NCBI GenBank assembly: GCA_031177985.1
Contig: JAPSJW010000001.1
Coordinates: 496,001 to 560,000 of the forward strand
DNA length: 64,000 bases
Reading direction: 5' to 3'
Source of the DNA: Microbacteriaceae bacterium
Lineage (GTDB): Bacteria > Actinomycetota > Actinomycetes > Actinomycetales > Microbacteriaceae
The notes under the pieces: generated by a model
What the model was told of the DNA's origin: nothing
What the model saw: the letters and a program-made list of their open reading frames with translations, nothing else
Database searches by the model: none
Made by a program: the position numbers and the translations under genes
Shown: in pieces, positions 1-7,980 of the stretch
Layout: each line of letters opens with the position of its first letter
Numbering within the stretch: the stretch's first letter is position 1

Positions 1-630
1 GAGTGGCCGAGCGCCTCCGCCGAGATGGAGCGGTACCACTACAGCTACCTCAACCGCGACTACCAGCCGCTGGTGCTCGAGTCCTGGGGTGAGGAGGGGC
101 TCACCATCACGGCGCAGCGCCTCGGCTACCGCTTCGTGCTCGAGTCGAGCACGGTGACGACAGCCGAGGACGGCACGGCGACCGTGCAGCTCACGGTGCG
201 CAACGAGGGCTGGGCCTCGCCCTACAACCCGCGGCCGGCGACACTCGTGCTCGAGAGCGCGGCGGGCGACCGAGTCGTCGCCCTCGACGGCGGGGCGGAT
301 GTGCGCACCTGGCTCCCGGGAACCACGACTACCCTGACGGCGACGCTCGCCGACCTGCCGGTGGGCTCGTACGAGCTCGCGCTCGCGCTGCCCGCGCCCG
401 ACGAGGCGACGAGCGGCGACCCGCGATTCGCGATCCAGACCGCGAACGAGGGCACCTGGAACGCAGAGACCGGACGCAACGAGCTCGGGCAGACGCTCAC
501 CGTGACGGCCGACGCGCCGGAGCTCGCGGCCACCGGCACCGAGCTCACCCCGCTCGCGGGGATGCTGGCGCTCGGCGCGGCGCTCACCGGCATCGTGCTG
601 CTGTCGGCTCGCCGCCGAACGCAGGCCTGA
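1..630 (+). CDS. DUF4832-type surface protein, 3' part (start lies before the window)
   Basis: The frame is open from base 1, so the gene begins before the window. The visible 209 residues open with an aromatic-rich stretch (RYHYSYLNRDYQPLVLESW) and a GYRFVL motif, which I recognise as typical of DUF4832 proteins, often secreted and linked to carbohydrate-active enzymes. A beta-rich domain follows. The tail reads LAATG, then a hydrophobic segment, then RRR, which is the layout of a sortase-type wall anchor with a variant motif. The function is unknown; an exported, wall-attached sugar-binding or hydrolytic protein is a guess. It faces rhaB convergently across a strong hairpin. Confidence 0.65.
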   Translation, partial: EWPSASAEMERYHYSYLNRDYQPLVLESWGEEGLTITAQRLGYRFVLESSTVTTAEDGTATVQLTVRNEGWASPYNPRPATLVLESAAGDRVVALDGGADVRTWLPGTTTTLTATLADLPVGSYELALALPAPDEATSGDPRFAIQTANEGTWNAETGRNELGQTLTVTADAPELAATGTELTPLAGMLALGAALTGIVLLSARRRTQA

Positions 631-635
631 ACCGA

Positions 636-677
636 CGACGGGCCGGCGGGAGCATGATCGCCCCCGTCGGCCCGTCG
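636..677. terminator. Bidirectional hairpin terminator between convergent genes
   Basis: A perfect 10-bp stem (CGACGGGCCG at 636-645 and CGGCCCGTCG at 668-677) encloses a GC-rich 22-nt loop that can pair further. It sits between the stop of the surface protein (630) and the stop of rhaB (691), so it can serve both strands. There is no clear U-run. Confidence 0.7.
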
Positions 678-690
678 ATGGGTGTGCGCT

Positions 691-2103
691 TCAGGCGCGC
701 GGCAGGTACTGCACCGGCGGGAACGCCCGCGCCACGAGCGCCCGCAGCGCCTCGAGGTCGCCCTCGACGTAGCCGTGGGCACGGGCCTGCACGAGGATGT
801 TGCCGAGCGCCGTCGCCTCGACGGGACCGGCGAGCACCGGGAGTCCCGTCGCGTCCGCGGTGAGCTGGCAGAGCAGCTCGTTGAGGCTGCCGCCTCCCAC
901 GAGGTGCACCACGCTGATCGAGCGGCCCGACAGCTCGCCGGCCTTCCGCACGGCGCGCGCGTAGGCATCCGCGAGGCTCTGCAGGATGCTGCGCACGAGC
1001 TCGGGGCGCGACTGGGGCGCCCGCAGTCCGCGGCTCGTGAACCAGGCCTCGATGCGCGCGGGCATGTCGCCCGGGGCGAGGAAGATCTCGTCGTCGGCGT
1101 CGAACACCGGCACGTCGCCCTCGACGGCGGCCGCCTGGTCGAGCAGCCGGCGCAGCGACACCGTCTCGCCCGAGCGCTCCCAGTCGCGGATGCTCTCGCT
1201 CAGCAGCCAGAGCCCCATCACGTTGTGCAGGTACCGCACGCGCCCGTCGACGCCGCCCTCGTTCGTGAAGCCGGCGAGGCGGCTCTCCTCGCTGAGCACC
1301 GGACGCTCGAGCTCCACGCCCACGAGCGACCAGGTGCCGCAGGAGATGTAGGCGAAGTCCTGCCCGGTGGCCGGCACCGCGACGACGGCGGATGCGGTGT
1401 CGTGCGACCCGACGGTGGTCACGACCGCGTTGGTGTCGACTCCGCGACGCGCCGTCGCGGTGAGCCGACCGACGCGGGTGCCTGGGTCGACCAGCTCGGG
1501 GAAGATGCCGCCCGGGATCGCCAGCCGCTCGGCGAGGTCCCGGTCCCAGGTGCCGTCCGTGACGCTCACGAGTCCGGTCGTCGAGGCGTTGGTGCGCTCC
1601 GCGACGCCCCGCCCGGTGAGCCAGTAGGCCAGCAGGTCGGGCAGCAGCAGGAACGAGTCGGCGAGCTCGAGCATGCCGGCCGTGCGGTCGGCCGTCAGCT
1701 GGAAGAGCGTGTTGAACGGCAGGTGCTGCAGGCCGTTGCGGCGGTACAGCTCGTCGGCCGGCACGAGCGCGTGCGCCTCAGCGACGGCGGCGAGGTTGCG
1801 CTCGTCCCGGTAGGCGTAGGGGGTGCCGAGCATCCGCCCGCCGCGCAGCAGCGCGTAGTCGACCGCCCACGAGTCGATGCCGATGCTCGACACCTGCGGC
1901 TCCTGGCGCACGGCCGCGGCGAGGCCCTCGACGACGTCGCGGTACAGCTCGAGGATGCTCCAGTGCAGCCCGTCGAGGGTGCGCACCGGCCGGTTCTGAA
2001 ACCGCGCGACGTCGGTCAGGTGCAGCTCGCCGTGGCCGACGTAGCCGAGCACGACCCGCCCGCTGGTGGCGCCGAGGTCGACGGCGGCGACCGCGTTCAC
2101 CAT
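691..2103 (-). CDS. rhaB: Rhamnulokinase
   Basis: It should phosphorylate L-rhamnulose to L-rhamnulose-1-phosphate with ATP in the cytoplasm. The protein is a FGGY-fold kinase of usual length (470 aa): the N-terminal phosphate-1 motif reads AAVDLGATSGRV, GIDSWAVDYALL follows near residue 80, and a GGGSLNELLCQ motif lies in the C-terminal ATPase lobe. I chose ATG at 2103; an in-frame GTG at 2115 would add four residues and neither has a good Shine-Dalgarno site. It lies 28 bp after the aldolase/dehydrogenase gene on the same strand, so it is the last gene of a rhaI-rhaD-rhaB operon. Confidence 0.93.
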   Translation of the reverse strand: MVNAVAAVDLGATSGRVVLGYVGHGELHLTDVARFQNRPVRTLDGLHWSILELYRDVVEGLAAAVRQEPQVSSIGIDSWAVDYALLRGGRMLGTPYAYRDERNLAAVAEAHALVPADELYRRNGLQHLPFNTLFQLTADRTAGMLELADSFLLLPDLLAYWLTGRGVAERTNASTTGLVSVTDGTWDRDLAERLAIPGGIFPELVDPGTRVGRLTATARRGVDTNAVVTTVGSHDTASAVVAVPATGQDFAYISCGTWSLVGVELERPVLSEESRLAGFTNEGGVDGRVRYLHNVMGLWLLSESIRDWERSGETVSLRRLLDQAAAVEGDVPVFDADDEIFLAPGDMPARIEAWFTSRGLRAPQSRPELVRSILQSLADAYARAVRKAGELSGRSISVVHLVGGGSLNELLCQLTADATGLPVLAGPVEATALGNILVQARAHGYVEGDLEALRALVARAFPPVQYLPRA

Positions 2104-2131
2104 CCCGGCCACCACCCACGGGCCGACGAGC

Positions 2132-4168
2132 TCATCGGAGGAAAGCGGCGGCGACGCCCGCGTCGACCGGGATGTGCAGCCCGGTCGTGTGCGAGAGGTC
2201 GTTCGTGCAGAGCACGAATGCCGCGTTCGCGACGTTCTCGGGCAGCACCTCGCGCTTGAGGATCGTGCGCTGCGCGTAGAAGGCGCCGAGGTCCTCCTCG
2301 GGGATGCCGTAGGTCTTCGCGCGGTTGGCGCCCCAACCCGAGGCGAAGATGCCCGACCCGCGCACGACGCCGTCGGGGTTGATGCCGTTGACCTTCACCC
2401 CGTGCTCGCCGAGCTCGGCAGCCAGCAGTCGCACCTGGTGCGCCTGGTCGGCCTTCGTCGCCGAGTAGGCGATGTTGTTCGGGCCCGCGAACACGGAGTT
2501 CTTCGACGAGATGTAGATGATGTCGCCGCCGAGCTTCTGCGCGATGAGCACGGGAGCCGCGTTCTTCGAGACGAGGAACGACCCCTTCGCCATCACGTTG
2601 TGCTGCAGGTCCCAGTCGGCCTCGGTGGTCTCGAGGAGCGACTTCGAGAGCGAGAGTCCGGCGTTGTTCACGATGATGTCGAGCCCGCCGAAGGCGAGCA
2701 CGGCAGCGTCGATCGACGCCTTGACCGCGCTCTCGTCGGCGACGTTCGCCGCGACGCCGACGGCGACATCCGCGTTGCCGAGCTCGGCCGCAGCCGCCTG
2801 CGCCTTCTCGAGGTCGAGGTCGGCGATGACGACGCAGGCACCCTCGGCCGCGAAGCGGGTCGCGATCGCCTTGCCGATGCCGGAGGCGGCACCCGTGATG
2901 AGCGCGATGCGGCCCTGGAGCGGCTTCGGCTTCGGCATCCGCTGCAGCTTCGCCTCCTCGAGCGCCCAGTACTCGATGCGGAACTTCTCCGCGTCGTCGA
3001 TGGGCGAGTAGGTCGAGATCGCCTCGGCACCGCGCATCACGTTGATGGCATTGATGTAGAACTCGCCGGCGACGCGCGCGGTCTGCTTGTTCGCGCCGTA
3101 GCTGAACATGCCGACACCGGGGATGAGCACGATCGCCGGGTCCGCGCCGCGCATCGCGGGGGAGTCGGCGTCGGCGTGCTTCTCGTAGTAGGCCGCATAG
3201 TCGGCACGGTACTGCTCGTGCAGCTCGTGCAGGCGGGCGATCGAGTCCTCGATCGACGCGTCGGCCGGCAGGTCGAGCACGAGCGGCTTGACCTTGGTGC
3301 GCAGGAAGTGGTCGGGGCAGCTGGTGCCCAGGGCGGCGAGGCGCGGATGCTCCGCCCGGCTCAGGAACTCGAGCACGACCTCCGCGTCGGTGAAGTGGCC
3401 GACCTGCGGGCGGTCGTGCGAGGCGAGTCCGCGGAGGGTGGGGGCGAGTGCCGCGGCCTTCGCGCGACGCTCGACCTCGGGCAGCGCCTCGTAACCCTGC
3501 AGCACCGCGCCGAAAGGCTCGGGCTTGCCGTGTTGCTCGAGGTAGGCGGCGGCGGTGTCGATGATCCAGAGGCTGTTGCGCTCGGCCTCGTCGGAGGTGT
3601 CGCCCCACGCGGTGATGCCGTGTCCGCCGAGGATGCAGCCGATCGCGTCGGGGTTGGCGCGCTTGATCTCGGCGATGTCGAGGCCGAGCTGGAAGCCGGG
3701 ACGACGCCACGGCACCCAGGCGACTCTGCCGCCGAAGGCCTCGGCGGTCAGCCGCTCGCCGTCGGCCGCCGTCGCGAACGCGATGCCCGCGTCGGGGTGC
3801 AGGTGGTCGACGTGAGCCGCCTCGACGAGTCCGTGCATCGCGGTGTCGATCGAGGGTGCCGCGCCGCCCTTGCCGTGCAGCGTGTAGTCGAACGCGGCGA
3901 CCATCTCGTCCTCGCGGTCGACGCCCGGGTAGACGTTCACGAGCGCACGCAGCCGGTCGAGCCGCAGCACCGCGAGGCCCTTCTCGGTGAGGGTGCCGAG
4001 GTCCCCGCCCGAGCCCTTGACCCACATCAGCTCGACGGGCTCGCCGGTGACGGGGTCGACATCCGTGCCCTTCGCGGAGGTGTTGCCGCCCGCGTAGTTG
4101 GTGACCTTCGGGTCGCTGCCCAGACGGTTGCTGCGCGCGATCAGCTCTGCTGCGGTGCTCATGCTCAT
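2132..4168 (-). CDS. rhaD: Bifunctional rhamnulose-1-phosphate aldolase / short-chain dehydrogenase
   Basis: This 678-aa fusion cleaves L-rhamnulose-1-phosphate to dihydroxyacetone phosphate and L-lactaldehyde and probably oxidises the lactaldehyde. Residues about 1-415 are a class II aldolase domain (YAGGNTSAKG near the start, a metal-site region with HVDHLHPDAGIAFA). From about residue 421 there is a complete SDR domain with TGAASGIG for NAD binding, VNNAGLS, and a catalytic Tyr-x3-Lys (AYSATKAD). Its ATG overlaps the rhaI stop by 4 bp (ATGA), so translation is coupled; ATG codons at 4177 and 4162 are less likely alternatives. This fused form is typical of Bacillus and actinobacteria, unlike the single-domain E. 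coli enzyme. Confidence 0.92.
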   Translation of the reverse strand: MSMSTAAELIARSNRLGSDPKVTNYAGGNTSAKGTDVDPVTGEPVELMWVKGSGGDLGTLTEKGLAVLRLDRLRALVNVYPGVDREDEMVAAFDYTLHGKGGAAPSIDTAMHGLVEAAHVDHLHPDAGIAFATAADGERLTAEAFGGRVAWVPWRRPGFQLGLDIAEIKRANPDAIGCILGGHGITAWGDTSDEAERNSLWIIDTAAAYLEQHGKPEPFGAVLQGYEALPEVERRAKAAALAPTLRGLASHDRPQVGHFTDAEVVLEFLSRAEHPRLAALGTSCPDHFLRTKVKPLVLDLPADASIEDSIARLHELHEQYRADYAAYYEKHADADSPAMRGADPAIVLIPGVGMFSYGANKQTARVAGEFYINAINVMRGAEAISTYSPIDDAEKFRIEYWALEEAKLQRMPKPKPLQGRIALITGAASGIGKAIATRFAAEGACVVIADLDLEKAQAAAAELGNADVAVGVAANVADESAVKASIDAAVLAFGGLDIIVNNAGLSLSKSLLETTEADWDLQHNVMAKGSFLVSKNAAPVLIAQKLGGDIIYISSKNSVFAGPNNIAYSATKADQAHQVRLLAAELGEHGVKVNGINPDGVVRGSGIFASGWGANRAKTYGIPEEDLGAFYAQRTILKREVLPENVANAAFVLCTNDLSHTTGLHIPVDAGVAAAFLR

Positions 4169-5340
4169 GCTCCCCATCCGGCCTGGTTGCCGCCGACGCG
4201 GTCGGCCGCGATCGTGGCGCCGTAGCCGCTCTCGGCGTAGGCCTTCATCGGATCGGCCGGCAGGCCGCGGCTCTCGCGCCACTCGGCGAGGAAGGGACGC
4301 ACGTCGGTGTAGAACGCATCGTTGAGGATCTCGTGCGCCTCGAGCACGTTGCCCGCGCGCTGAGCGGCGCCGAGCCTGTCGCGGTCGACGAGCAGGGCTC
4401 GCGCGGTCATCTCCTGCACGTTGAGCACGGAGCGGATCTGACCGGGGATCTTGTCCTCGATGTTGTGGCACTGGTCGAGCATGAAGGCGACGTCGGAGTC
4501 CTTGCCGTAGCCGCCTCCGCGCACGACCTCGACGAGGATGCGGAACAGCTGGAACGGGTCGGCGGCACCGACGATGAGGTCGTCGTCGGCGTAGAAGCGC
4601 GAGTTGAAGTCGAACGAGCCGAGCTTGCCGAGGCGCAGCAGCTGCATGACGATGAACTCGATGTTGGTGCCGGGCGCGTGGTGCCCCGTGTCAAGGCACA
4701 CCACGGCACGGTCGCCGAGGGCGGCAACCTGCGCGTAGGAGGTTCCCCAGTCCGGCACGTCCGTGTGGTAGAACGCCGGCTCGAAGAACTTGTACTCGAG
4801 CACGAGGCGCTGGTTCTCACCGATCCGCTCGTAGATCTTCGCGAGCGAGTCGGCGAGGCGGTCCTGGCGGCCGCGCATGTCGTCCTGGCCGGGGTAGTTG
4901 GTGCCGTCGGCGAGCCAGATCTTGAGGTCGCGCGAGCCGGTCTCGTTCATCACGTCGATGCACTCGAAGTGGTGGTCGATCGCCTTCTGACGGATGCGGT
5001 CGTCGACATGAGTGACCGAGCCGAGCTTGTAGTCCTCGTCCTGGAAGGTGTTCGAGTTGATGGTGCCGAGGCCTACGCCGTGGTCTTCGGCGTGCTTCCG
5101 CAGGTCGCCGTAGCTGTCGACCTTGTCCCACGGGATGTGCAGGGCGACGGTCGGCGCGAGGCCCGTGTGCTTGTGCACCTGGGCGGCGTCGGCGATCTTC
5201 TCGAAGGGATCGCGGGGGACGCCCGGCTGGGAGAAGACCCGGAACCGGGTGCCCGAGTTGCCGAAGGCCCACGAGGGGAGCTCGATGGCCTGTTCGGCGA
5301 GACGGTCTGAGATGCGGTCGAAGTCGGCCTTCGTCGGCAT
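4165..5340 (-). CDS. rhaI: L-rhamnose isomerase (RhaI type)
   Basis: It converts L-rhamnose to L-rhamnulose, the first step of the pathway. The 391-aa protein matches the RhaI type of xylose-isomerase-like TIM barrel found in Gram-positives and Pseudomonas stutzeri, not the E. coli RhaA type. Visible signature stretches include WAFGNSGTRFRVFSQPG near the N terminus, metal-site segments such as LALEYK-like LVLEYKFFEPAFY, VCLDTGHHAPGTNIE and LGSFDFNSRFYADDD. I chose the ATG at 5340 because an AGGA lies 10 nt upstream; ATG 5349 would add three residues. It is the first gene of the minus-strand rhamnose operon, and a LacI-type palindrome lies 45 bp upstream. Confidence 0.93.
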   Translation of the reverse strand: MPTKADFDRISDRLAEQAIELPSWAFGNSGTRFRVFSQPGVPRDPFEKIADAAQVHKHTGLAPTVALHIPWDKVDSYGDLRKHAEDHGVGLGTINSNTFQDEDYKLGSVTHVDDRIRQKAIDHHFECIDVMNETGSRDLKIWLADGTNYPGQDDMRGRQDRLADSLAKIYERIGENQRLVLEYKFFEPAFYHTDVPDWGTSYAQVAALGDRAVVCLDTGHHAPGTNIEFIVMQLLRLGKLGSFDFNSRFYADDDLIVGAADPFQLFRILVEVVRGGGYGKDSDVAFMLDQCHNIEDKIPGQIRSVLNVQEMTARALLVDRDRLGAAQRAGNVLEAHEILNDAFYTDVRPFLAEWRESRGLPADPMKAYAESGYGATIAADRVGGNQAGWGA

Positions 5341-5384
5341 GATGCGCATGTCCTGTCCGCGCCCGCATCGGTGCCGGCGCTCGA

Positions 5385-5396
5385 TGAATCGTTTCA
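5385..5396. promoter_or_regulatory. LacI-family operator candidate upstream of the rhamnose operon
   Basis: The sequence TGAATCGTTTCA (reverse TGAAACGATTCA) is a near-perfect palindrome with central CG, the form expected for LacI-family regulators. It lies between divergent rhaI and the small membrane protein gene at 5456. The binding protein is not identified; the LacI protein at 32725 is one candidate. Confidence 0.6.
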
Positions 5397-5455
5397 ATGA
5401 TGCAGGCGGATGCCGTCGAGCGCAAGTGCGGATCGTCGCCTGCGAGGATGGCCTG

Positions 5456-5920
5456 GTGGTGAGCAGGTATCGGGATCCCCGATCGAAGAGGCGTCGGCGG
5501 CCGTTCACCTGGCGCACGCGGGTCGTGCTCGCCGCGTTCCCCGCAGCGCTCGGCGCTCTGGTGATCTGGCGAGGCATCATCGATCCTGCCCGCACAGACG
5601 ACAGCGACAGCATCGTCGTGCCCTTGCTGCTCGCGTTGTGCCTGGCCGGGGTCCTGGCCTGCTTCGGCAGTGAATCGCGGCGCGGGCGCTGGTTCGCCCG
5701 CGCGGGCACCTTCCTCGGCACCGGCGCCATCACCGCATTCTTCGGCTACCTCGTCATCGGCGGCCTGTTCGCGCCCGACCTCGTCGCCGATCCCAGCTCG
5801 ACGCGCGCACCGCGCACGGAGTTCGGGGCGACCCTGCTCGCCGTGCTCCTTCTCGCCGGCGTCGTCGGAGTGTTCGTCACGACGGCGCTCGAGAAGCGGA
5901 AGCGGCGCAGGCGAAGCTAG
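5456..5920 (+). CDS. Four-helix membrane protein of unknown function
   Basis: The 154-aa protein begins with a basic stretch (SRYRDPRSKRRRRPFTWR), then four hydrophobic segments (around VVLAAFPAALGALVIW, SIVVPLLLALCLAGVLACF, FLGTGAITAFFGYLVI and GATLLAVLLLAGVVGVFV), and ends in KRKRRRRS. The basic ends suggest both termini are cytoplasmic. I chose GTG 5456 because GAGGA lies about 8 nt upstream; GTG 5459 is also possible. It is divergent from rhaI. I recognise no family. Confidence 0.6.
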   Translation: MVSRYRDPRSKRRRRPFTWRTRVVLAAFPAALGALVIWRGIIDPARTDDSDSIVVPLLLALCLAGVLACFGSESRRGRWFARAGTFLGTGAITAFFGYLVIGGLFAPDLVADPSSTRAPRTEFGATLLAVLLLAGVVGVFVTTALEKRKRRRRS

Positions 5921-5969
5921 TGGGAAAGCGCATTCCTGCTACCGTGGGAGTCTCGACGAGGAGGTACGG

Positions 5970-7037
5970 ATGGCGGCACCGCTGAGGGTCGGGCTGCTCG
6001 GCACGGGCGGCGTCGCCCGCCTGCACGCCGAAGCGCTCGCCGCGATCGACGGTGTCGAGCTCGCGGCCGTCGCCGACACCGATCGTGGGCGCGCCGCATC
6101 CTTCGCGGCCGAACACGACGTGCCCTTCTCTACCGCGGGTCTCGACGCACTGCTCGACGCCGGTCCGTTCGACGCGGTGCACCTCTGCACGCCGCCGGCG
6201 GGTCACGCCGAGCAGACCGAGCGGGTGCTCGCCGCCGGCGCGCACGTCGTCGTGGAGAAGCCGCCCGCGCTCTCGCTCGCCGAGCTCGACCGCATGACCG
6301 CGGCAGCGGCATCCGCCGACCGTCAGCTCGCCATCGTGTTCCAGCAGAGGTCGGGCACGGCTGCCGCGCACGTCAAGGCGCTGCTCGACTCGGGTGCGCT
6401 CGGTCGACCGCTGGTGGCCCTGTGCCAGACGCTGTGGCACCGCACGAGCGAGTACTACGACGTGCCGTGGCGCGGCACCTGGTCGTCGGAGGGCGGGGGC
6501 CCGACGCTCGGTCTCGCGATCCACCAGCTCGACCTGCTCGGCTGGCTGCTCGGCGACTGGGCGGAGGCCCGCGGCGAGTTCTTCCGCCTCGAGCGCGACA
6601 TCGAGGCGGAGGACGTGGGCACCGGCACGGTGGTCTTCGCGAACGGCGCCGTCGCCTCCGTCGTGACGACCGTGCTCGCACCCCGTCAGGCGAGCGTGCT
6701 GCGCATCGACACCGAGTTCGCGACGATCGAGCTCGAGCACCTCTACGGTCACGACGCCTCGCACTGGCGCATCACCCCCGCTCCCGGTGTCGACGCGAGC
6801 GGCTGGGAGCTCCCGGCCGACGACGTGCCGAGCGGTCACGCGGCCCTGCTCGCGCCGGTCTACGCGGCGCTGCGCGGCGAGGGGGAGTGGCCGCAGACCC
6901 AGGCAGCGCCGGCGCGATCGCTCGAGCTCGTGACCGCGTTGTACGGCTCCGCGCGACTGGGTCGCGCGCTCACGCCCGCCGACCTCGTGGGTGACCTGCG
7001 CGGACCGCTGTCGGCGCCGATCCGGGCCCGGCCGTGA
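5970..7037 (+). CDS. Gfo/Idh/MocA family NAD(P)-dependent oxidoreductase
   Basis: A sugar or inositol dehydrogenase-like enzyme, 355 aa. The N-terminal Rossmann motif is GLLGTGGVARLH, followed by the family's LCTPPAGHAEQ and the EKPPALS motif with the conserved Lys. The C-terminal alpha/beta domain carries GGGPTLGLAIHQLDLLGWL, where the His-x-x-Asp is the usual catalytic region. Start ATG 5970 has a GAGGAGGT ribosome site. Its last 4 bp overlap the next gene, so the two form a translationally coupled pair. Substrate unknown. Confidence 0.88.
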   Translation: MAAPLRVGLLGTGGVARLHAEALAAIDGVELAAVADTDRGRAASFAAEHDVPFSTAGLDALLDAGPFDAVHLCTPPAGHAEQTERVLAAGAHVVVEKPPALSLAELDRMTAAAASADRQLAIVFQQRSGTAAAHVKALLDSGALGRPLVALCQTLWHRTSEYYDVPWRGTWSSEGGGPTLGLAIHQLDLLGWLLGDWAEARGEFFRLERDIEAEDVGTGTVVFANGAVASVVTTVLAPRQASVLRIDTEFATIELEHLYGHDASHWRITPAPGVDASGWELPADDVPSGHAALLAPVYAALRGEGEWPQTQAAPARSLELVTALYGSARLGRALTPADLVGDLRGPLSAPIRARP

Positions 7038-7765
7038 TCCCCGGCGACCTCCATACCGGCGCGGCGCTGCCGCCGCTGCACTCGCCACGCCCGTACTGGC
7101 ATCCGCTGCGCCTGGGCGATCGGGTGCTGACGGACGACGCGCCGGACGACCACCCGTGGCACCACGGCCTCTCGGTCGCCGTCGCGAACATGCGCGTGGG
7201 CGTGACGAGCGTCAACGGATGGGGAGGCCCGACGTTCGTCGACGGCGACTACCGACAGCTCGACAACAACGGATCGCAGGTCGTGCTCGAGTCCTCGCCC
7301 GACGGCCAGCGGATCGAGTGGCGTGACGCGCTCGGCGAGCCGTTCCTCTCCGAGCTCCGCGGGATCTCCGTGGAGCCGGTCGGCACGGGGTGGCGCCTGG
7401 AGGTGCGCAGCGACTGGTCGGTGACAGGTGACGAGGCCGTCGCGTTCGGCAGCCCGACGACCGCCGGCCGAGGGAACGCCGGCTACGGCGGCTTCTTCCT
7501 CCGCGGTGCTGCAGACCTCGTCGGGGCTGCGGTCGAACTCGACGGCGAGCGGATGGACGGGGAGACCGCCCGCGGACGCACCGGTCGCCGCTGCGCGCTC
7601 ATCGCGGACGGCATCCGTCTGACCATGGAGTCGGCCGAGCCGACCCCGTGGTTCGTGCGCACCGAGCCGGTCGTCATGCTGTGCGCAGCGCCGTTCTTCC
7701 ACGAGGAGCTCGTGCTGCCGCCCGGCGCCAGTCGCTCGTGGATGTGGTCGCTGGAGGCGTCCTGA
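7034..7765 (+). CDS. PmoA family protein (DUF6807)
   Basis: The 243-aa protein carries the family's conserved PYWHPLR and DDHPWHHGLSVAVANM stretch near residues 20-55 and GWGGPTFVDGDY. PmoA-like proteins sit in sugar-degradation clusters, commonly beside Gfo/Idh/MocA oxidoreductases as here; the name comes from an old methane monooxygenase annotation and does not show such activity. The GTG start overlaps the upstream stop (GTGA). Likely a cytoplasmic partner or sugar-modifying enzyme of the oxidoreductase; the precise reaction is not known to me. Confidence 0.8.
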   Translation: MIPGDLHTGAALPPLHSPRPYWHPLRLGDRVLTDDAPDDHPWHHGLSVAVANMRVGVTSVNGWGGPTFVDGDYRQLDNNGSQVVLESSPDGQRIEWRDALGEPFLSELRGISVEPVGTGWRLEVRSDWSVTGDEAVAFGSPTTAGRGNAGYGGFFLRGAADLVGAAVELDGERMDGETARGRTGRRCALIADGIRLTMESAEPTPWFVRTEPVVMLCAAPFFHEELVLPPGASRSWMWSLEAS

Positions 7766-7863
7766 GCAGCTGAGTCAGCAGTCAGTCCGACGTGCACTCG
7801 GAGCGAGTTCCGTCCTGCAGGAGCAGGAGCGGATGCGGCTGGTCACCGTCGAGTCGGACTGCC

Positions 7864-7869
7864 TATACT
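7864..7869 (+). promoter_or_regulatory. Possible -10 element for the VWA protein gene
   Basis: TATACT lies 112 nt before the VWA gene in a 215-bp gene-free gap (7766-7980). I find no convincing -35 hexamer at the right spacing. Two similar inverted half-sites, ACTCGGAGCGAGT and ACTCGCAGCGAGT, flank this region (about 7796-7808 and 7867-7879) and could be regulatory. Confidence 0.3.
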
Positions 7870-7980
7870 CGCAGCGAGTCTCGTCCGCGTGGACGCTTCC
7901 CAGCCGTGTGGGTGACGGATCCACGAGCATCCCGCACACGCCTGATTTCTGGCAGTCGTTCGCCGACGAGAAGAGGATTC

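Noticed and set aside
682-4225. Long open frames on the plus strand opposite the rhamnose genes
   Set aside because: They are antisense to clearly recognised rhaB and rhaD genes, have Arg/Ala/Gly/Pro-rich low-complexity translations and match no family; they are by-products of high third-position GC.
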